A stretch of DNA of 64,000 nucleotides. It comes from SHAN690 sp023262195 (GTDB lineage: Bacteria; Bacteroidota; Bacteroidia; Flavobacteriales_G; Salibacteraceae). Below the pieces are notes generated by a model. The model did no database searches. It saw only the letters and a list, made by a program, of their open reading frames with translations, and was not told the origin of the DNA. The DNA lies in NCBI GenBank assembly GCA_038142005.1, contig JAYQJE010000001.1:372001-436000 (forward strand). The letters run 5' to 3'. Below, piece after piece: positions 9,340-19,086 of this stretch (the stretch's first letter is position 1; every line of letters begins with the position of its first letter). Position numbers and translations under genes: made by a program.

Positions 9340-9368
9340 TTGGTTGAAAGCAATTCTAACTAAGTTTG
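9340..9368 (+). promoter_or_regulatory. Candidate promoter of deoC
   Basis: TTG at 9340-9342 and TAAGTTTG at 9361-9368 are 18 bases apart, matching the Bacteroidota -33/-7 pattern. The start codon at 9377 lies only 8 bases after the -7 box, so the transcript would be leaderless or nearly so. Weak evidence alone. Confidence 0.35.
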
Positions 9369-9376
9369 AAAATCAT

Positions 9377-10291
9377 ATGAAATCAGCTCCTGACCTTAGA
9401 AATTTTTTGACTCCAACCGTAGATCAAATGGGCATCAACGACCGTATTGCTCGAATCAAATCTCGGAGCATTAAAACCGATGCTAAAATGGAAGGATTGA
9501 AGCTCGCGTTGAGTATGATTGATTTGACCACTTTAGAAGGGGCTGATACTCCAAAAAAGGTGGAGCAACTTTGTTACAAAGCCATGCATCCGCATGATAA
9601 AATAAGCGGATTGCCAACCGTAGCGGCCGTGTGTGTTTATCCATCGTTAGTGAGTGTAGCAAAAAATGTAGTGCGCGACTCTGGAGTTAAAGTTGCCGCA
9701 GTAGCTACCTATTTCCCTAGTGGACAATCGACAACTCAGATTAAAATTGACGAGACCAATTATGCCATTGGAGAAGGAGCGGACGAAATTGACATGGTGA
9801 TATCTAGGCGTGAGTTCCTGCGCGGTAACTACAACTATGTGCTTGATGAAATCATGGCCATCAACGAGCTATGTAAAACCCATAAAGTTAGACTCAAAGT
9901 AATCTTAGAAACCGGTGAAATAGGATCACTTGATGAGGTAAGAAAAGCCAGTGACTTGGCACTTTTAGCTAATCCGGACTTTATTAAAACCAGTACCGGA
10001 AAAATTGGGCAAGCTGCCAATATGCAGGTTACCTTGGTTATGCTTCAGGCGATTTGGGATCATTACACTAAAACCGGCATCCAAGTAGGAATGAAACCTG
10101 CCGGTGGTATTTCCGATGCAAAAACTGCTTTACATTATCTACGGATGGTCAAAGAGGTATTGGGCGATGAATGGCTAAATAATCAATGGTTTCGATTTGG
10201 AGCAAGTCGGTTAGCCAATGATGTGCTCATGCAAATCGCCAAACAGACCGAAGGCGTTTATCAATCGGCCAATTACTTTTCAAAAGATTAA
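9377..10291 (+). CDS. deoC: Deoxyribose-phosphate aldolase
   Basis: DeoC splits 2-deoxyribose 5-phosphate into glyceraldehyde 3-phosphate and acetaldehyde in deoxynucleoside catabolism. The protein is 304 residues, the longer class of the family. The Schiff-base lysine is Lys204 in FIKTSTGK, and the second active-site lysine is Lys240 in MKPAGGI. The catalytic aspartate region is EGADEIDMVI. The ATG at 9377 is preferred over the upstream in-frame ATG at 9272, which would lie inside cysC and add 35 residues unlike the family. Its stop is immediately next to the stop of the convergent DUF389 gene. Confidence 0.94.
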   Translation: MKSAPDLRNFLTPTVDQMGINDRIARIKSRSIKTDAKMEGLKLALSMIDLTTLEGADTPKKVEQLCYKAMHPHDKISGLPTVAAVCVYPSLVSVAKNVVRDSGVKVAAVATYFPSGQSTTQIKIDETNYAIGEGADEIDMVISRREFLRGNYNYVLDEIMAINELCKTHKVRLKVILETGEIGSLDEVRKASDLALLANPDFIKTSTGKIGQAANMQVTLVMLQAIWDHYTKTGIQVGMKPAGGISDAKTALHYLRMVKEVLGDEWLNNQWFRFGASRLANDVLMQIAKQTEGVYQSANYFSKD

Positions 10292-11764
10292 TTACTCCAG
10301 CACAAGGCGCAGAGAATCGCATTTCGTGCGCACTTGAAGCCAATTTGACAAGCGCGTTTTTTCCTCTTGGGATACGCGTCCATTAAACTTCACGTACGCA
10401 AACATAACCGTGTCTAACCGCATACTATCGGCAGTAAATACGGGATTTTTCATTAAGGTAAACTCACGAACATTATCATATGATGCATGTAGCTCTCGTG
10501 AAATATCCCCAATGGGTAACTCGCGACTCCGGAGTCTAACAATTTCTTTTTCTAGGGTATTAATGCGCTCTTCCTTGGATTGGAGCACTTCTTCATTCCG
10601 CTTATACAGGTCTTCGATAATGCCTGACTTCATATTCTGATTCATCAATTGCACCGTAGCCATATCAAGTCCTTCTTCCTTAATAGCTCCTTGACGCACC
10701 ACCAATTCTGCTCCGTCAAGTCGTTCGTTTAGTTTCATTTTCGCTTTAATATTTTCAATCACTTGAGGCATAATCGGCTCACCGATCAACGCCACCTCGA
10801 TTTTCGGCACATCGCCATCGAGATTGACCGTCTTCGAAATCACTTGAGCATTATCGAATAGAAAATTTTCAGAAACAAATACTCCTGCCTCTCTTTCAAA
10901 TACGGAATCACGTACCAAATTATACGCGATGTATAACGATGGCAGGGTAGTTACAATTACAAAGGCAGCAATCCAACGCCTCACCTTAAGTGCGCGGACT
11001 GGATCTAAAAACTCTTTTTGCGGATACTTTAGGAATCGGACTACAACCAGCGTAGAAACACTAATAAACACCGAGTTAATGGCGAATAGATAAAACGCCC
11101 CAAAGAAGTAAGTCCATTGAGCGGTAGCCAATCCATACCCTGCAGTACACAGTGGTGGCATAAGTGCTGTGGCTATGGCAACGCCAGGAATGGCATTGCT
11201 CTTTTCTTTTCTCGAGCCCGCCACAATTCCCGCGAGCCCGCCAAAAAGGGCAATGAGTACATCCCAAATGGTCGGTTGCGTTCGTGCAAGCAGCTCACTC
11301 TGTGCATCGCTTATCGGACTCAAAAGAAATACACGGTAGATGTGGCCACAGAGATCAAGACCATAAACCCTAGATTCTTGGCGGCCCGTTTTATTAAACC
11401 AAAATCATTGATTCCCGCGCCCAGACCAATGCCCATAATTGGTCCCATTAACGGTGAAATAAGCATCGCACCGATCACCACAGCCGTTGAATTCATGTTC
11501 AACCCAACACTTGCAATGAATATGGCGAAGATCAAAATCCAAACATTCGGACCATTAAACTCTACGCCTTTTCGGATGTAATCGCTCGTTTCTTCTGGAG
11601 TCGCTTGATCGTCACTGAGGTTTAATCGATCCTTCAAGAAGGATAGAAACTGGACAATGACGTGCTGCTGTTTCCTGAACTGCAGCCTGTTCTTGAGTAT
11701 CCTTCGAATTATCTTCCTGAACTCCTTCGGGAGTGTTGTTCGAATCTTCTGTTGCCTCGTTCAT
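10292..11764 (-). CDS. DUF389 (TIGR00341-type) membrane protein, frameshifted
   Basis: A polytopic membrane protein of the DUF389 family, whose function is unknown. The core is clear: KGVEFNGPNVWILIFAIFIAS, NMNSTAVVIGAMLISPLMGPI and GIVAGSRKEKSNAIPGVAIATALMPP, then a soluble C-terminal domain with a coiled-coil-like stretch (EEVLQSKEERINTLEKEIVRLRSRE). The A4 run at 11322-11325 (plus strand) lacks one base, which splits the gene; corrected, the sequence reads TVYFFLSPISDAQSE. The proposed start is the ATG at 11764, giving an acidic N-terminal tail (MNEATEDSNNTPEG). It is one base out of frame with the core, so a second indel near 11640-11670 must be assumed; if not, the start is near 11637. 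About 490 residues when corrected. Confidence 0.82.
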
Positions 11765-11778
11765 TCCTGGTGGTGTAA

Positions 11779-12129
11779 CTAATCGTGTTGAACTATTATT
11801 CTATCTACTGAACGCAAGTTATTACTCTCCAGAGTAAGGATGTATAAACCATTGCTCAAATTATCAATCCCCAGTTTGAAAAATAATAATAAACACTAGA
11901 ATCCAGTGGATTCGGTACAATCAATGCTCCCTGAGTTGACGATAAATTTCCTAACTCATTGCACTATTATCGATATGGATTCCGGTATAAATTACCATTT
12001 TCATCCATTTTGAAATCGCATTCCACTGCCCCATCCGAAATACCAATGCGAAGTGGGTCCCTGACCAAAAACGTTCAGAGAATTAATCAGAATTGCAATC
12101 AGAAATAAGGTTAGATTTCGTGGATTCAT
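11779..12129 (-). pseudogene. Remnant of a T9SS-secreted protein
   Basis: This 350-base stretch has no long ORF, but translation in shifting frames gives recognisable pieces of one secreted protein. At 12129 there is an ATG with a signal peptide (LTLFLIAILINSLNVFGQ) followed by HWYFGWGSGMRF, resembling the WYFG-type start of many large Bacteroidota surface proteins. Next come DENGNLYRNPYR and a segment STQGALIVPNPLDSSVYYYF, of the kind found near the start of such proteins. The last part reads LSNGLYILTLESNNLRS then VDRIIVQHD and a stop at 11779, a standard T9SS type A sorting tail. The pieces are in correct order but hundreds of residues are missing between them. It is either a decayed gene or an assembly collapse. 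Confidence 0.6.
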
Positions 12130-12190
12130 CGTACCCAAAGATGGGGATTTTAAACCCTTAATCAAACGATGGAGGCCCAAACTCGAATGT

Positions 12191-12198
12191 TATCTTTG
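12191..12198 (+). promoter_or_regulatory. Candidate -7 promoter element of the E1 dehydrogenase gene
   Basis: TATCTTTG matches TAnnTTTG and ends 19 bases before the ATG at 12218. No convincing -33 TTTG was found at the usual distance. Confidence 0.35.
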
Positions 12199-12217
12199 AA
12201 TATCATTATCCGATACT

Positions 12218-14307
12218 ATGAGTGAAACCAAAACGGCCAAGCCCAAATCAGCCATCGACAAACAAACGCTACTTGATGCATGGAAACTGATGTGCACCGC
12301 CAAGCGGATGAGTGAACTATATAACGAGAACATCCAGCTTACATCAAAATATGTGCATGCCACGAGTCGAGGTCATGAGGCAGCGCAACTCGCATTGGCG
12401 CTACAGCTAAAGCCGCAAGACTTTGTTGCTCCATACTATCGAGACGACTCCATTCTATTGGGAATTGGTATGCAACCGTATGATCTCATGCTTCAACTTT
12501 TTGCTAAGCGTGACGATCCTTTCTCTGGAGGGCGCACGTATTATTCTCACCCTTCTTTGAAGGATGATGACAAACCAAAAATCCCTCATCAAAGCTCTGC
12601 AACCGGCATGCAAGCCATCCCAACCACGGGTGTTGGTATGGGCATCCAGTATAAAGAGCAAATGGGATTGGCTGAGGATTATAAGGGTGAAAATCCAGTG
12701 GTAGTTTGCTCGCTTGGGGATGCATCCATCACCGAGGGTGAAGTGGCAGAAGCATTTCAAATGGCGGTATTGAAGAAACTTCCCATGCTCTATTTTATTC
12801 AGGACAATGAATGGGACATCTCTGCCAGCGCGGATGAAATTCGTGTAGGTGATGCTTCGCATTACGCCAAGGGTTTTAAAGGTCTTGGAGGTGATTACAG
12901 TAGACAATGGACACGATTTTGTGGCATGCCACGAAGGCCTCAACAAAGCCATCACCACCATCAGAAAAGAACGCAGACCGTTCCTAGTACACCTCAAAGT
13001 ACCATTGCTCAGTCACCACACTTCAGGAGTTCGCATGGAATGGTATCGTGATGATTTGGAAGACGACCGCAAGCGCGATCCACATCCATATTTTGAAAAG
13101 CAATTGCTCGATTTTGGTTTTGACCAAAAAGAACTGAACAAGCTGCAACAGGAAGCCATCGAATTAGTGGAATCCGACTTCAAACGAGCGCAAGAAAGCA
13201 GAAGACCCAAAACCCAGCGACTTAACGGATCACATTTTTGCCCCTACGCCAATTACCGAAGAAAAAGGGGAACGAAATCCTGCGGGCAAAAAAACGGTCA
13301 TGGTAGATAGCGCCCTATTTGCGGTACGCGAGATTTTAACCAAACACCCTGAAGCATTACTCTATGGACAGGATGTTGGGCATCGATTGGGTGGGGTGTT
13401 TAGAGAAGCAGCAACACTTGCACAGCAATTTGGCAAAGAACGTGTTTTTCAACACGCCCATTCAGGAAGCCTTTATTATTGGATCTACCGTTGGAATGAG
13501 CGCGGTGGGACTAAAACCCATTGTAGAGGTTCAATTTGCCGATTATATCTGGCCAGGATTGAATCAACTGTTTACGGAAGTAAGTCGGAGCTATTATTTG
13601 AGCAATGGCAAATGGCCGGTAAGCGCGGTAATCAGAGTTCCGATTGGCGCATATGGCAGCGGTGGTCCATACCACAGCTCTTCGATTGAGAGTATTCTCT
13701 CCAACATCCGTGGAATTAAAGTGGCTTATCCAAGCACCGGAGCCGACCTAAAAGGACTCCTCAAAGCGGCATATTACGATCCTAATCCATGCGTGTTGTT
13801 GGAGCATAAAGGATTATACTGGTCTAAAATCAAAGGCACCGAAGGCGCTAAAACCACAGAACCGAGCGAAGATTATGTAGTGCCGTTTGGAAAAGCTCGC
13901 GTGGTGCAAGAAGCCGATCAAGCCAGAGTGGATTCGGGAGAAAGCTGTGTAGTCATCACCTACGGACGAGGAGTTTATTGGAGTGAAGAAGCGGCCAAAG
14001 CTTTTCCTGGTCAAGTGGAAATCCTCGACCTCCGATCGATACAACCGGTGGATGCTGAGGCGATTTTTGGATCTACCAAGAAGCACGGAAAAGTGGTGGT
14101 GGTAACCGAAGAACCACGAGGCAGCTCGTTTGGTCAGGCATTGCGGGACGCGTGGTAGATGATTGTTTTGAATCGCTCGATGCTCCGGTAATTACAGTTG
14201 GTGCCATCGACACCCCTGCCATTCCATTAAACGAAATTTTGGAGCAGACGTATTTGCCTAACGCAGAAAAAGTACGCGAGGCGATAGAGCGGGTGTTGAC
14301 TTTTTAA
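12218..14307 (+). CDS. 2-oxoacid (branched-chain) dehydrogenase E1, fused alpha and beta subunits, four frameshifts
   Basis: A thiamine-diphosphate dehydrogenase of about 690 residues combining the E1 alpha and E1 beta parts in one chain, as in many Bacteroidota. The alpha half has RGHEAAQLA, VAPYYRDDSILL, and the ThDP loop GDASITEGEVAEAFQMA ending in QDNEWDIS. The beta half begins MVDSALFAVREIL and has GQDVGHRLGG, NTPIQEAFIIGSTVGMS and VTEEPRGSSFG. Breaks: one extra G at 12887-12888, an indel near 13195-13205, one extra T in the T5 at 13445-13449, and one missing G near 14140. Corrected, it ends NAEKVREAIERVLTF at 14307, four bases into the convergent hisC. Substrate is inferred as branched-chain 2-oxoacids; no E2 or E3 gene is nearby. 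Confidence 0.88.
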
Positions 14308-15394
14308 TGTAATGCTCTCACAAACAGCTCATTCTCTTTATCCAAACCGGTAGACACACGCACGCAATGTGGCAAACCAAAGGCACGCAAGTGGCGGATA
14401 AACACGCCCTTTTTCATCATATCATCCGTAAACTGCTTGGCGGCCACCTCGGTTTCAAGGTCGAGCATCACAAAGTTTCCAAAGGAGCGGACATAGTCAA
14501 TTCCTGGCTTCCGACAGAGCCGAATAATATAAGTCCAACGCTCTGGTGTTCAGCTCAACTGCCTTGAGCATATGGTTGCGATCTTCAAGGCGGCCATGCC
14601 CGCAGCTTGCGCCAAATTTGATGGGGCAAAGGTCATCTTCACTTTACGAATGGCTTCAATAAGCCGCGCATCGCCTAAGGCATACCCAAGTCGAATACCG
14701 GCTATTCCATATGCCTTACTAAAAGTCCGCAGCGTCACAACGTTCGGTCTGCGCATCGCAAAGCTGTCAGGATAATCCTCGGACCACGCCTGGGCATATT
14801 CGTAATATGCTTCATCCACGATGATCAGTACATCGTCTGATACGGAATCGACCAAATGGGTCAATTCCGCTTGAGAAATCATGGCCCCAGTAGGGTTATT
14901 TGGGTTGGCCACGTAGACGGCTTTTGTTTTGTCCGTCACCGAATCGATGAGTTTCTGAATGTCAAATCCATACTGATCGTTGAGCGGAAAACGCTTAGTC
15001 GGAATCTTATTTGACTTGGCCCAGATGTATACTGCCACGAAGGTGCCGTCACAGGTCAGCAATTCATCATCGTCTTCGAAAAACGCCCGAAACATACAGT
15101 CGAATACCGACTCACTGCCATTGTCCACCGTGACCTGCTCTATATCACATTGGTTGAGTGCTGCGATGCTACTGCAAAGCTGTGTAGAGGCGGGGTCTGG
15201 ATATAAATGCGAAGTAATCGCGAACTCATTGATTCGCTTCAAGACCGTTGGTGATGGTCCTAGATTGTTTTCATTGTTCCAAAGTACAGCCCATTCTTTT
15301 AGGCCGAGCTCTTCAACAATTTGGTTGATTGGTTTCCCTGGTTTGTACGAAACCAGTTCTTGAATATTTCTTGGGATAGTAACGATTGGCGCAT
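14304..15394 (-). CDS. hisC: Histidinol-phosphate aminotransferase family enzyme, frameshifted
   Basis: A PLP-dependent fold type I aminotransferase of about 360 residues. The central frame (15242-14550) shows NGSESVFDCMFRAFF, YVANPNNPTGAMIS, VDEAYYEYA, and TFSKAYGIAGIRLGYA with the PLP lysine in the FSKA motif. The N-terminus continues upstream in frame as a family-typical start (TIPRNIQELVSYKPGKPINQ), reaching an ATG at 15394 if one G is added after it (ATGGCGCC). Two further shifts near 14575 and 14545 restore the C-terminal domain (DYVRSFGNFVMLDLE, then LPHCVRVSTGLDKENE), ending at 14304. No other his genes are adjacent, so it might act on another amino acid such as phenylalanine. Confidence 0.85.
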
Positions 15395-15456
15395 CTATTT
15401 ATATGCACCTGCCAGAATGAATCACCGACAGACTGGCTAAAAATAACGGATAGAAT

Positions 15457-15591
15457 TTATCCTAGGAGCATCAAAAGGAAAATGGACACTAATGCGAGTC
15501 CAACCCATAAAATGCCAAAACCACCCATGGTCGAATCAAATACGGTGTTCAAAAATCCATCGGGCTTTTCTTCGTGACTATCGTGCGACAT
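15457..15591 (-). CDS. 44-residue single-span membrane protein
   Basis: A short ORF with a clean ATG at 15591 and TAA at 15457. The N-terminus is acidic and histidine-containing (MSHDSHEEKPDG). A hydrophobic helix follows (ILWVGLALVSIFLLMLL), which is nearly the end of the protein. It lies 62 bases upstream of hisC on the same strand and divergent from the carboxypeptidase gene. It uses normal codons and has no frameshift. I do not recognise a named family. Function unknown. Confidence 0.6.
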   Translation of the reverse strand: MSHDSHEEKPDGFLNTVFDSTMGGFGILWVGLALVSIFLLMLLG

Positions 15592-15666
15592 TTTAACTGA
15601 TTTTGAAGGGCGAAGATAGCCAATCGAACTTTTGGTGCGTCTAAAAGTTTAGTGAAATTCCTGCTG

Positions 15667-15674
15667 TAGATTTG
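15667..15674 (+). promoter_or_regulatory. Candidate -7 promoter element of the M14 peptidase gene
   Basis: TAGATTTG matches TAnnTTTG, 21 bases before the chosen ATG at 15696. Its position supports that start over the earlier in-frame codon at 15672, which overlaps this box. Confidence 0.4.
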
Positions 15675-15695
15675 CTCAGAACTAATAAACGCTCC

Positions 15696-18083
15696 ATGCA
15701 TAAGATTCTTTCCATCGTTTTTCTTGTTTCCACCCTCGCATCGTATTCGCAATCGGCCAAACTTAAAGTGTGGCTCGACCCTATTTCAGAATCGATCATG
15801 CACCAATACGGCATGGAGTTGGATCATGGCGAGGTAAAAAAGGGCGTTTATGTCATTAATGACTTCACCGCTCAAGAGCGACAGTGGCTCATTGAATCAG
15901 GAATCCGTTTTGATGTTTTGATTGATGATTTGGAAAACCATTATGCTGAACGCGCTACGATGGACATCGAAGCAGAAGCCAATGGTTCTAGATCGCTCTG
16001 CGAAGGCTCCGATTTGGAAACATTTGATACTCCTGAAAATTTTGGGTTGGGCAGCATGGGTGGATTCTTCACCTATCAAGAATTCTTATACCACTTGGAC
16101 AGCATGCATGCTAAGTATTCAGAGATTATTACCCAACGGACACCCATCGACACCTTCACAACCATTGAAGGGCGAGAAATATTCTGGGTGAGAATTTCGG
16201 ATAGCGCTTCGTTGAATCAAAACGAACCCGAAGCGCTTTACACATCCATTCATCATGCACGTGAGCCACAGTCCTTGGCCCAACTCATTTTCTACATGTG
16301 GTATCTACTCGAAAACTACGGCACAGATGCTGAGGTAACGCATTTGGTAAACAACACGGAGATGTACTTCATTCCCATGATCAACCCCGATGGATACATC
16401 TTTAATGAAACGACCAATCCTAACGGTGGTGGACTTTGGAGGAAAAATCGCAGGGACAACCTTGATGGTGAGATGGGTGTGGATCTCAATCGCAATTATG
16501 AATATCAATGGGCTTATGACAACAATGGATCATCCCCAAACACCAACAGTCAGACCTATCGAGGCACTTCTCCAGCCAGCGAACCTGAAACCCGTGCGGT
16601 GCAATGGTTTTGCGAAAACCATGAGTTTGAGTTCTGCCTTAATTATCATTCGCACGGCAACTACATAATCTATCCATGGGGCTACATTCCCAGTCCGCTT
16701 TCACCCGACTCAAACTACTTCATTGAAGTAGCCAAACTGATGACCGCTCAAAATAATTATGTGTATGGCACGGGCTACGAGACTGTGAATTATGCCACCA
16801 ATGGTGTTTCAGACGATTGGATGTATGGTGAGCAAACCACGAAAAACAAGATTTTCTCAATGACGCCTGAAGTGGGTAAATCAAGTGATGGGTTTTGGCC
16901 CATTCCGGCTCGGATCATTCCTCTGAGTGAGGAAAATGTACGACCCAATTTATTGTTGGCTCATTTTTCCGGGGATTATGCCACCATGATCGATAAATCT
17001 CCGCTGACGATAGCAGATCCCAATGGCAACATTTCCATCGACCTTTTGAGGCTCGGCCAGCATTTCAACGGACCCTATGAATTTCGTTTAGAACCCATAT
17101 CCACCAATATTGATATTACAACTCAGCCCATTTCTATTCAATCCATGCCCATCAACGATCCATTGAGTGAAGAATTTGAGTATGAAGTCGACCCAACCAC
17201 ACCCATAGGCACAGAGTTAGAAATGGACATGGTAGCGGTCTTCAACGGATTTGAAAAACGAGAGCGCATAACGAAAATCTATGGTGAACCAACTTTGGTG
17301 CTTTCGCACAGCGCCAACGATACCAACGACTTCAGCACCAATGATTGGTCGCCCACCACAGAAGATTTCGTGTCGGCACCCAGCTCGATTACCGACTCCC
17401 CTTTTGCTCAGTATTCAAACAATAACGTAAGCGAAATTGAATACGAACGCATCATCGATCTTCGACAATCGATCACTGGCTACCTCACCTTTTCTGCCCA
17501 GTGGCAAATAGAAGCTGGATATGATTATTGCCAGTTACTCGCGGCACCCATCGGTTCTGCATCTTGGACTCCACTGTGTGGTCTATACACGAAAGAAGGA
17601 ACCGAAAATCAAGATGAAGGTCAACCCGTTTGGGATGGAAATGTATTGAGCTGGGTAACCGAGCGCATTGATCTCAACGATTTCATTGGGCAACGGATTA
17701 AATTGAAATTTCGATTGGTAAGCGATCCATTTGTGGTGTTTGATGGATTCTATTTTGATGACTTTGCCTTTCATTCACTCGTTGATGAGTCTTTGGAAAT
17801 TCCTGTCGATACAGGATATATTGATTCAGTGCTGGGCACCGAAAACATTATTCAAGCAAGCGATGTGGTTTTATTTCCAAACCCTGCACGTGATCGCATT
17901 GAAATTAAATCAAACGTAGCCCCAACTAAGTTTCAGGTTTATAACATGCAGGGGCAACTGGTTAAAATCCTCACCAGAGAAACACGCATTTTAGATGTGA
18001 GCGATTTGACTTTTGGATACTACTACATGAAGCTTCAAATCGGAGCGCAACAACTGAGCAAACCGTTTATTGTGGCTCCATAG
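15696..18083 (+). CDS. Secreted M14 zinc carboxypeptidase with T9SS tail
   Basis: A 795-residue secreted peptidase. The start at 15696 gives a signal peptide (HKILSIVFLVSTLASYSQS); the earlier ATG at 15672 adds eight charged residues. The M14 domain spans about residues 120-430: zinc ligands His187 and Glu190 in HHAREPQ, His318 in NYHSHG, and the catalytic glutamate Glu392 in MTPEVG. A beta-sandwich region follows (about 530-720, with the WQIEAGYDYCQL and DGFYFDDFAFH pattern of jelly-roll domains). The last 75 residues are a T9SS type A sorting domain (VVLFPNPARDRIEIK ending KPFIVAP). It probably degrades extracellular peptides as a surface or released enzyme. No frameshift. Confidence 0.93.
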   Translation: MHKILSIVFLVSTLASYSQSAKLKVWLDPISESIMHQYGMELDHGEVKKGVYVINDFTAQERQWLIESGIRFDVLIDDLENHYAERATMDIEAEANGSRSLCEGSDLETFDTPENFGLGSMGGFFTYQEFLYHLDSMHAKYSEIITQRTPIDTFTTIEGREIFWVRISDSASLNQNEPEALYTSIHHAREPQSLAQLIFYMWYLLENYGTDAEVTHLVNNTEMYFIPMINPDGYIFNETTNPNGGGLWRKNRRDNLDGEMGVDLNRNYEYQWAYDNNGSSPNTNSQTYRGTSPASEPETRAVQWFCENHEFEFCLNYHSHGNYIIYPWGYIPSPLSPDSNYFIEVAKLMTAQNNYVYGTGYETVNYATNGVSDDWMYGEQTTKNKIFSMTPEVGKSSDGFWPIPARIIPLSEENVRPNLLLAHFSGDYATMIDKSPLTIADPNGNISIDLLRLGQHFNGPYEFRLEPISTNIDITTQPISIQSMPINDPLSEEFEYEVDPTTPIGTELEMDMVAVFNGFEKRERITKIYGEPTLVLSHSANDTNDFSTNDWSPTTEDFVSAPSSITDSPFAQYSNNNVSEIEYERIIDLRQSITGYLTFSAQWQIEAGYDYCQLLAAPIGSASWTPLCGLYTKEGTENQDEGQPVWDGNVLSWVTERIDLNDFIGQRIKLKFRLVSDPFVVFDGFYFDDFAFHSLVDESLEIPVDTGYIDSVLGTENIIQASDVVLFPNPARDRIEIKSNVAPTKFQVYNMQGQLVKILTRETRILDVSDLTFGYYYMKLQIGAQQLSKPFIVAP

Positions 18084-18185
18084 TTATTCACACGCGCTAG
18101 GTTAAAAAGATCAGACAAATACCTGATTTTAGGTAGGTTCATCTCGCTAGTATTGGTCTAGTTTCGATCTGTAAATAGAAAAGTC

Positions 18186-18875
18186 ATGAATCGCACCGTT
18201 ACTGCTATCCGAAATATGTACCATTTTGAACCGTTGAGTGAGTTGGCTCTGCAGCGCTATGCCATTACGCCAGAAGGTACCGTAGAGTTTAATGATGGAG
18301 AAATTGGTGAAGAAGACGTTGAGTTTGTATTGGAGCTCATGGAGCTTTATTCTGGCCTCGATGCATTTCGAGCCGAGCGGTTTAATGTGTATTCCATATA
18401 TACCATCCTTGAGTATTTAGAGCGCACACACGCTTTTTATGAATCGGCTTTATTACCGAAGCTAGAGCAAGCCATTCACGGAATTGAGAAACTATTTCCA
18501 GATCACCCAATCAATAAGGTGTTGTCTGGGTTTTTCAACCAATACAGAAACGATTTGCTCTCGCATATCGATGTAGAGGAATCCCGTTTGTTTCCATACG
18601 CTCGAAGACTCGCTCATGGAGGAAGCGCAAGAGACTATTCCGTCAAGGAATTTGAAAACACACATACGCATGATGTGGAGGATTCACTCGATCGGGTAAT
18701 CAATCTTATTGAAACCAACTATTCTGAAGTGTCTCGTTCGTTTGCCTATCGATCATTCAAGAACATGCTTGAGCAATTTCGACTCGATATCGAGATTCAC
18801 CATTTGATTGAAGAAGAGGTGTTTTTGAACATGCTTCGTCTTTTGGAAGACGAGGAACGGATGCCATTTCAATAG
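18186..18875 (+). CDS. Hemerythrin-domain protein (RIC/YtfE-like)
   Basis: A 229-residue cytoplasmic four-helix protein with the ligand set of a non-haem diiron site: His82 (ERTHAFYE), His127 and Glu131 (HIDVE), His160/His162 (ENTHTHDVE) and His205/His206 with Glu210 (HHLIEE). This arrangement matches the repair-of-iron-centres (YtfE/ScdA) type of hemerythrin-like protein, which acts on iron-sulfur clusters damaged by nitric oxide or oxidants. The first 60 residues lack the ScdA N-terminal cysteine motif and instead hold an acidic segment (FNDGEIGEEDVEFVLEL). The gene stands alone just upstream of a tRNA gene. Exact role is inferred from the ligand pattern. Confidence 0.82.
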   Translation: MNRTVTAIRNMYHFEPLSELALQRYAITPEGTVEFNDGEIGEEDVEFVLELMELYSGLDAFRAERFNVYSIYTILEYLERTHAFYESALLPKLEQAIHGIEKLFPDHPINKVLSGFFNQYRNDLLSHIDVEESRLFPYARRLAHGGSARDYSVKEFENTHTHDVEDSLDRVINLIETNYSEVSRSFAYRSFKNMLEQFRLDIEIHHLIEEEVFLNMLRLLEDEERMPFQ

Positions 18876-18937
18876 AAAATCTTTCAATAGAACGTATTGA
18901 TAATATCTTCGCGGCTATTGCAGCATATATGCACAAT

Positions 18938-19009
18938 GGCCCCGTAGTTCAATGGATAGAATAGAAGTTTCCTAAACTTTTGATACAGGTTCGATTCCTG
19001 TCGGGGCTA
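18938..19009 (+). tRNA. tRNA-Arg (anticodon CCT)
   Basis: Cloverleaf found by eye. The acceptor stem is GGCCCCG with CGGGGCT, the first pair being G-U. The anticodon stem-loop is GAAGT-TTCCTAA-ACTTT with anticodon CCT, and the T arm is ACAGG-TTCGATT-CCTGT. The 3' CCA is not encoded. It reads the AGG arginine codon. Confidence 0.93.
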
Positions 19010-19031
19010 CTATTTTTCTCACTTACCAAAC

Positions 19032-19060
19032 AAAAAAGCCAGCTCAAAACTGAGCTGGCT
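19032..19060 (-). terminator. Rho-independent terminator of the PNGase-like gene
   Basis: A perfect 9-base stem, GCCAGCTCA with TGAGCTGGC (19038-19059), around a 4-base loop. On the minus strand it is followed by six T (19037-19032). It lies 27 bases beyond the stop codon of the minus-strand gene ending at 19087. Confidence 0.9.
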
Positions 19061-19086
19061 CTATAAGCTATAATGCTCTTGTTAAC

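Noticed and set aside
11765..12217. Apparent empty intergenic region
   Set aside because: Translation in three frames shows pieces of a T9SS secreted protein, so it was entered as a remnant, not as empty sequence.
12455..13310. Minus-strand and shifted ORFs within the E1 dehydrogenase region
   Set aside because: The plus-strand pieces join as one fused E1 protein after four corrections; the minus ORFs have no recognisable motifs.
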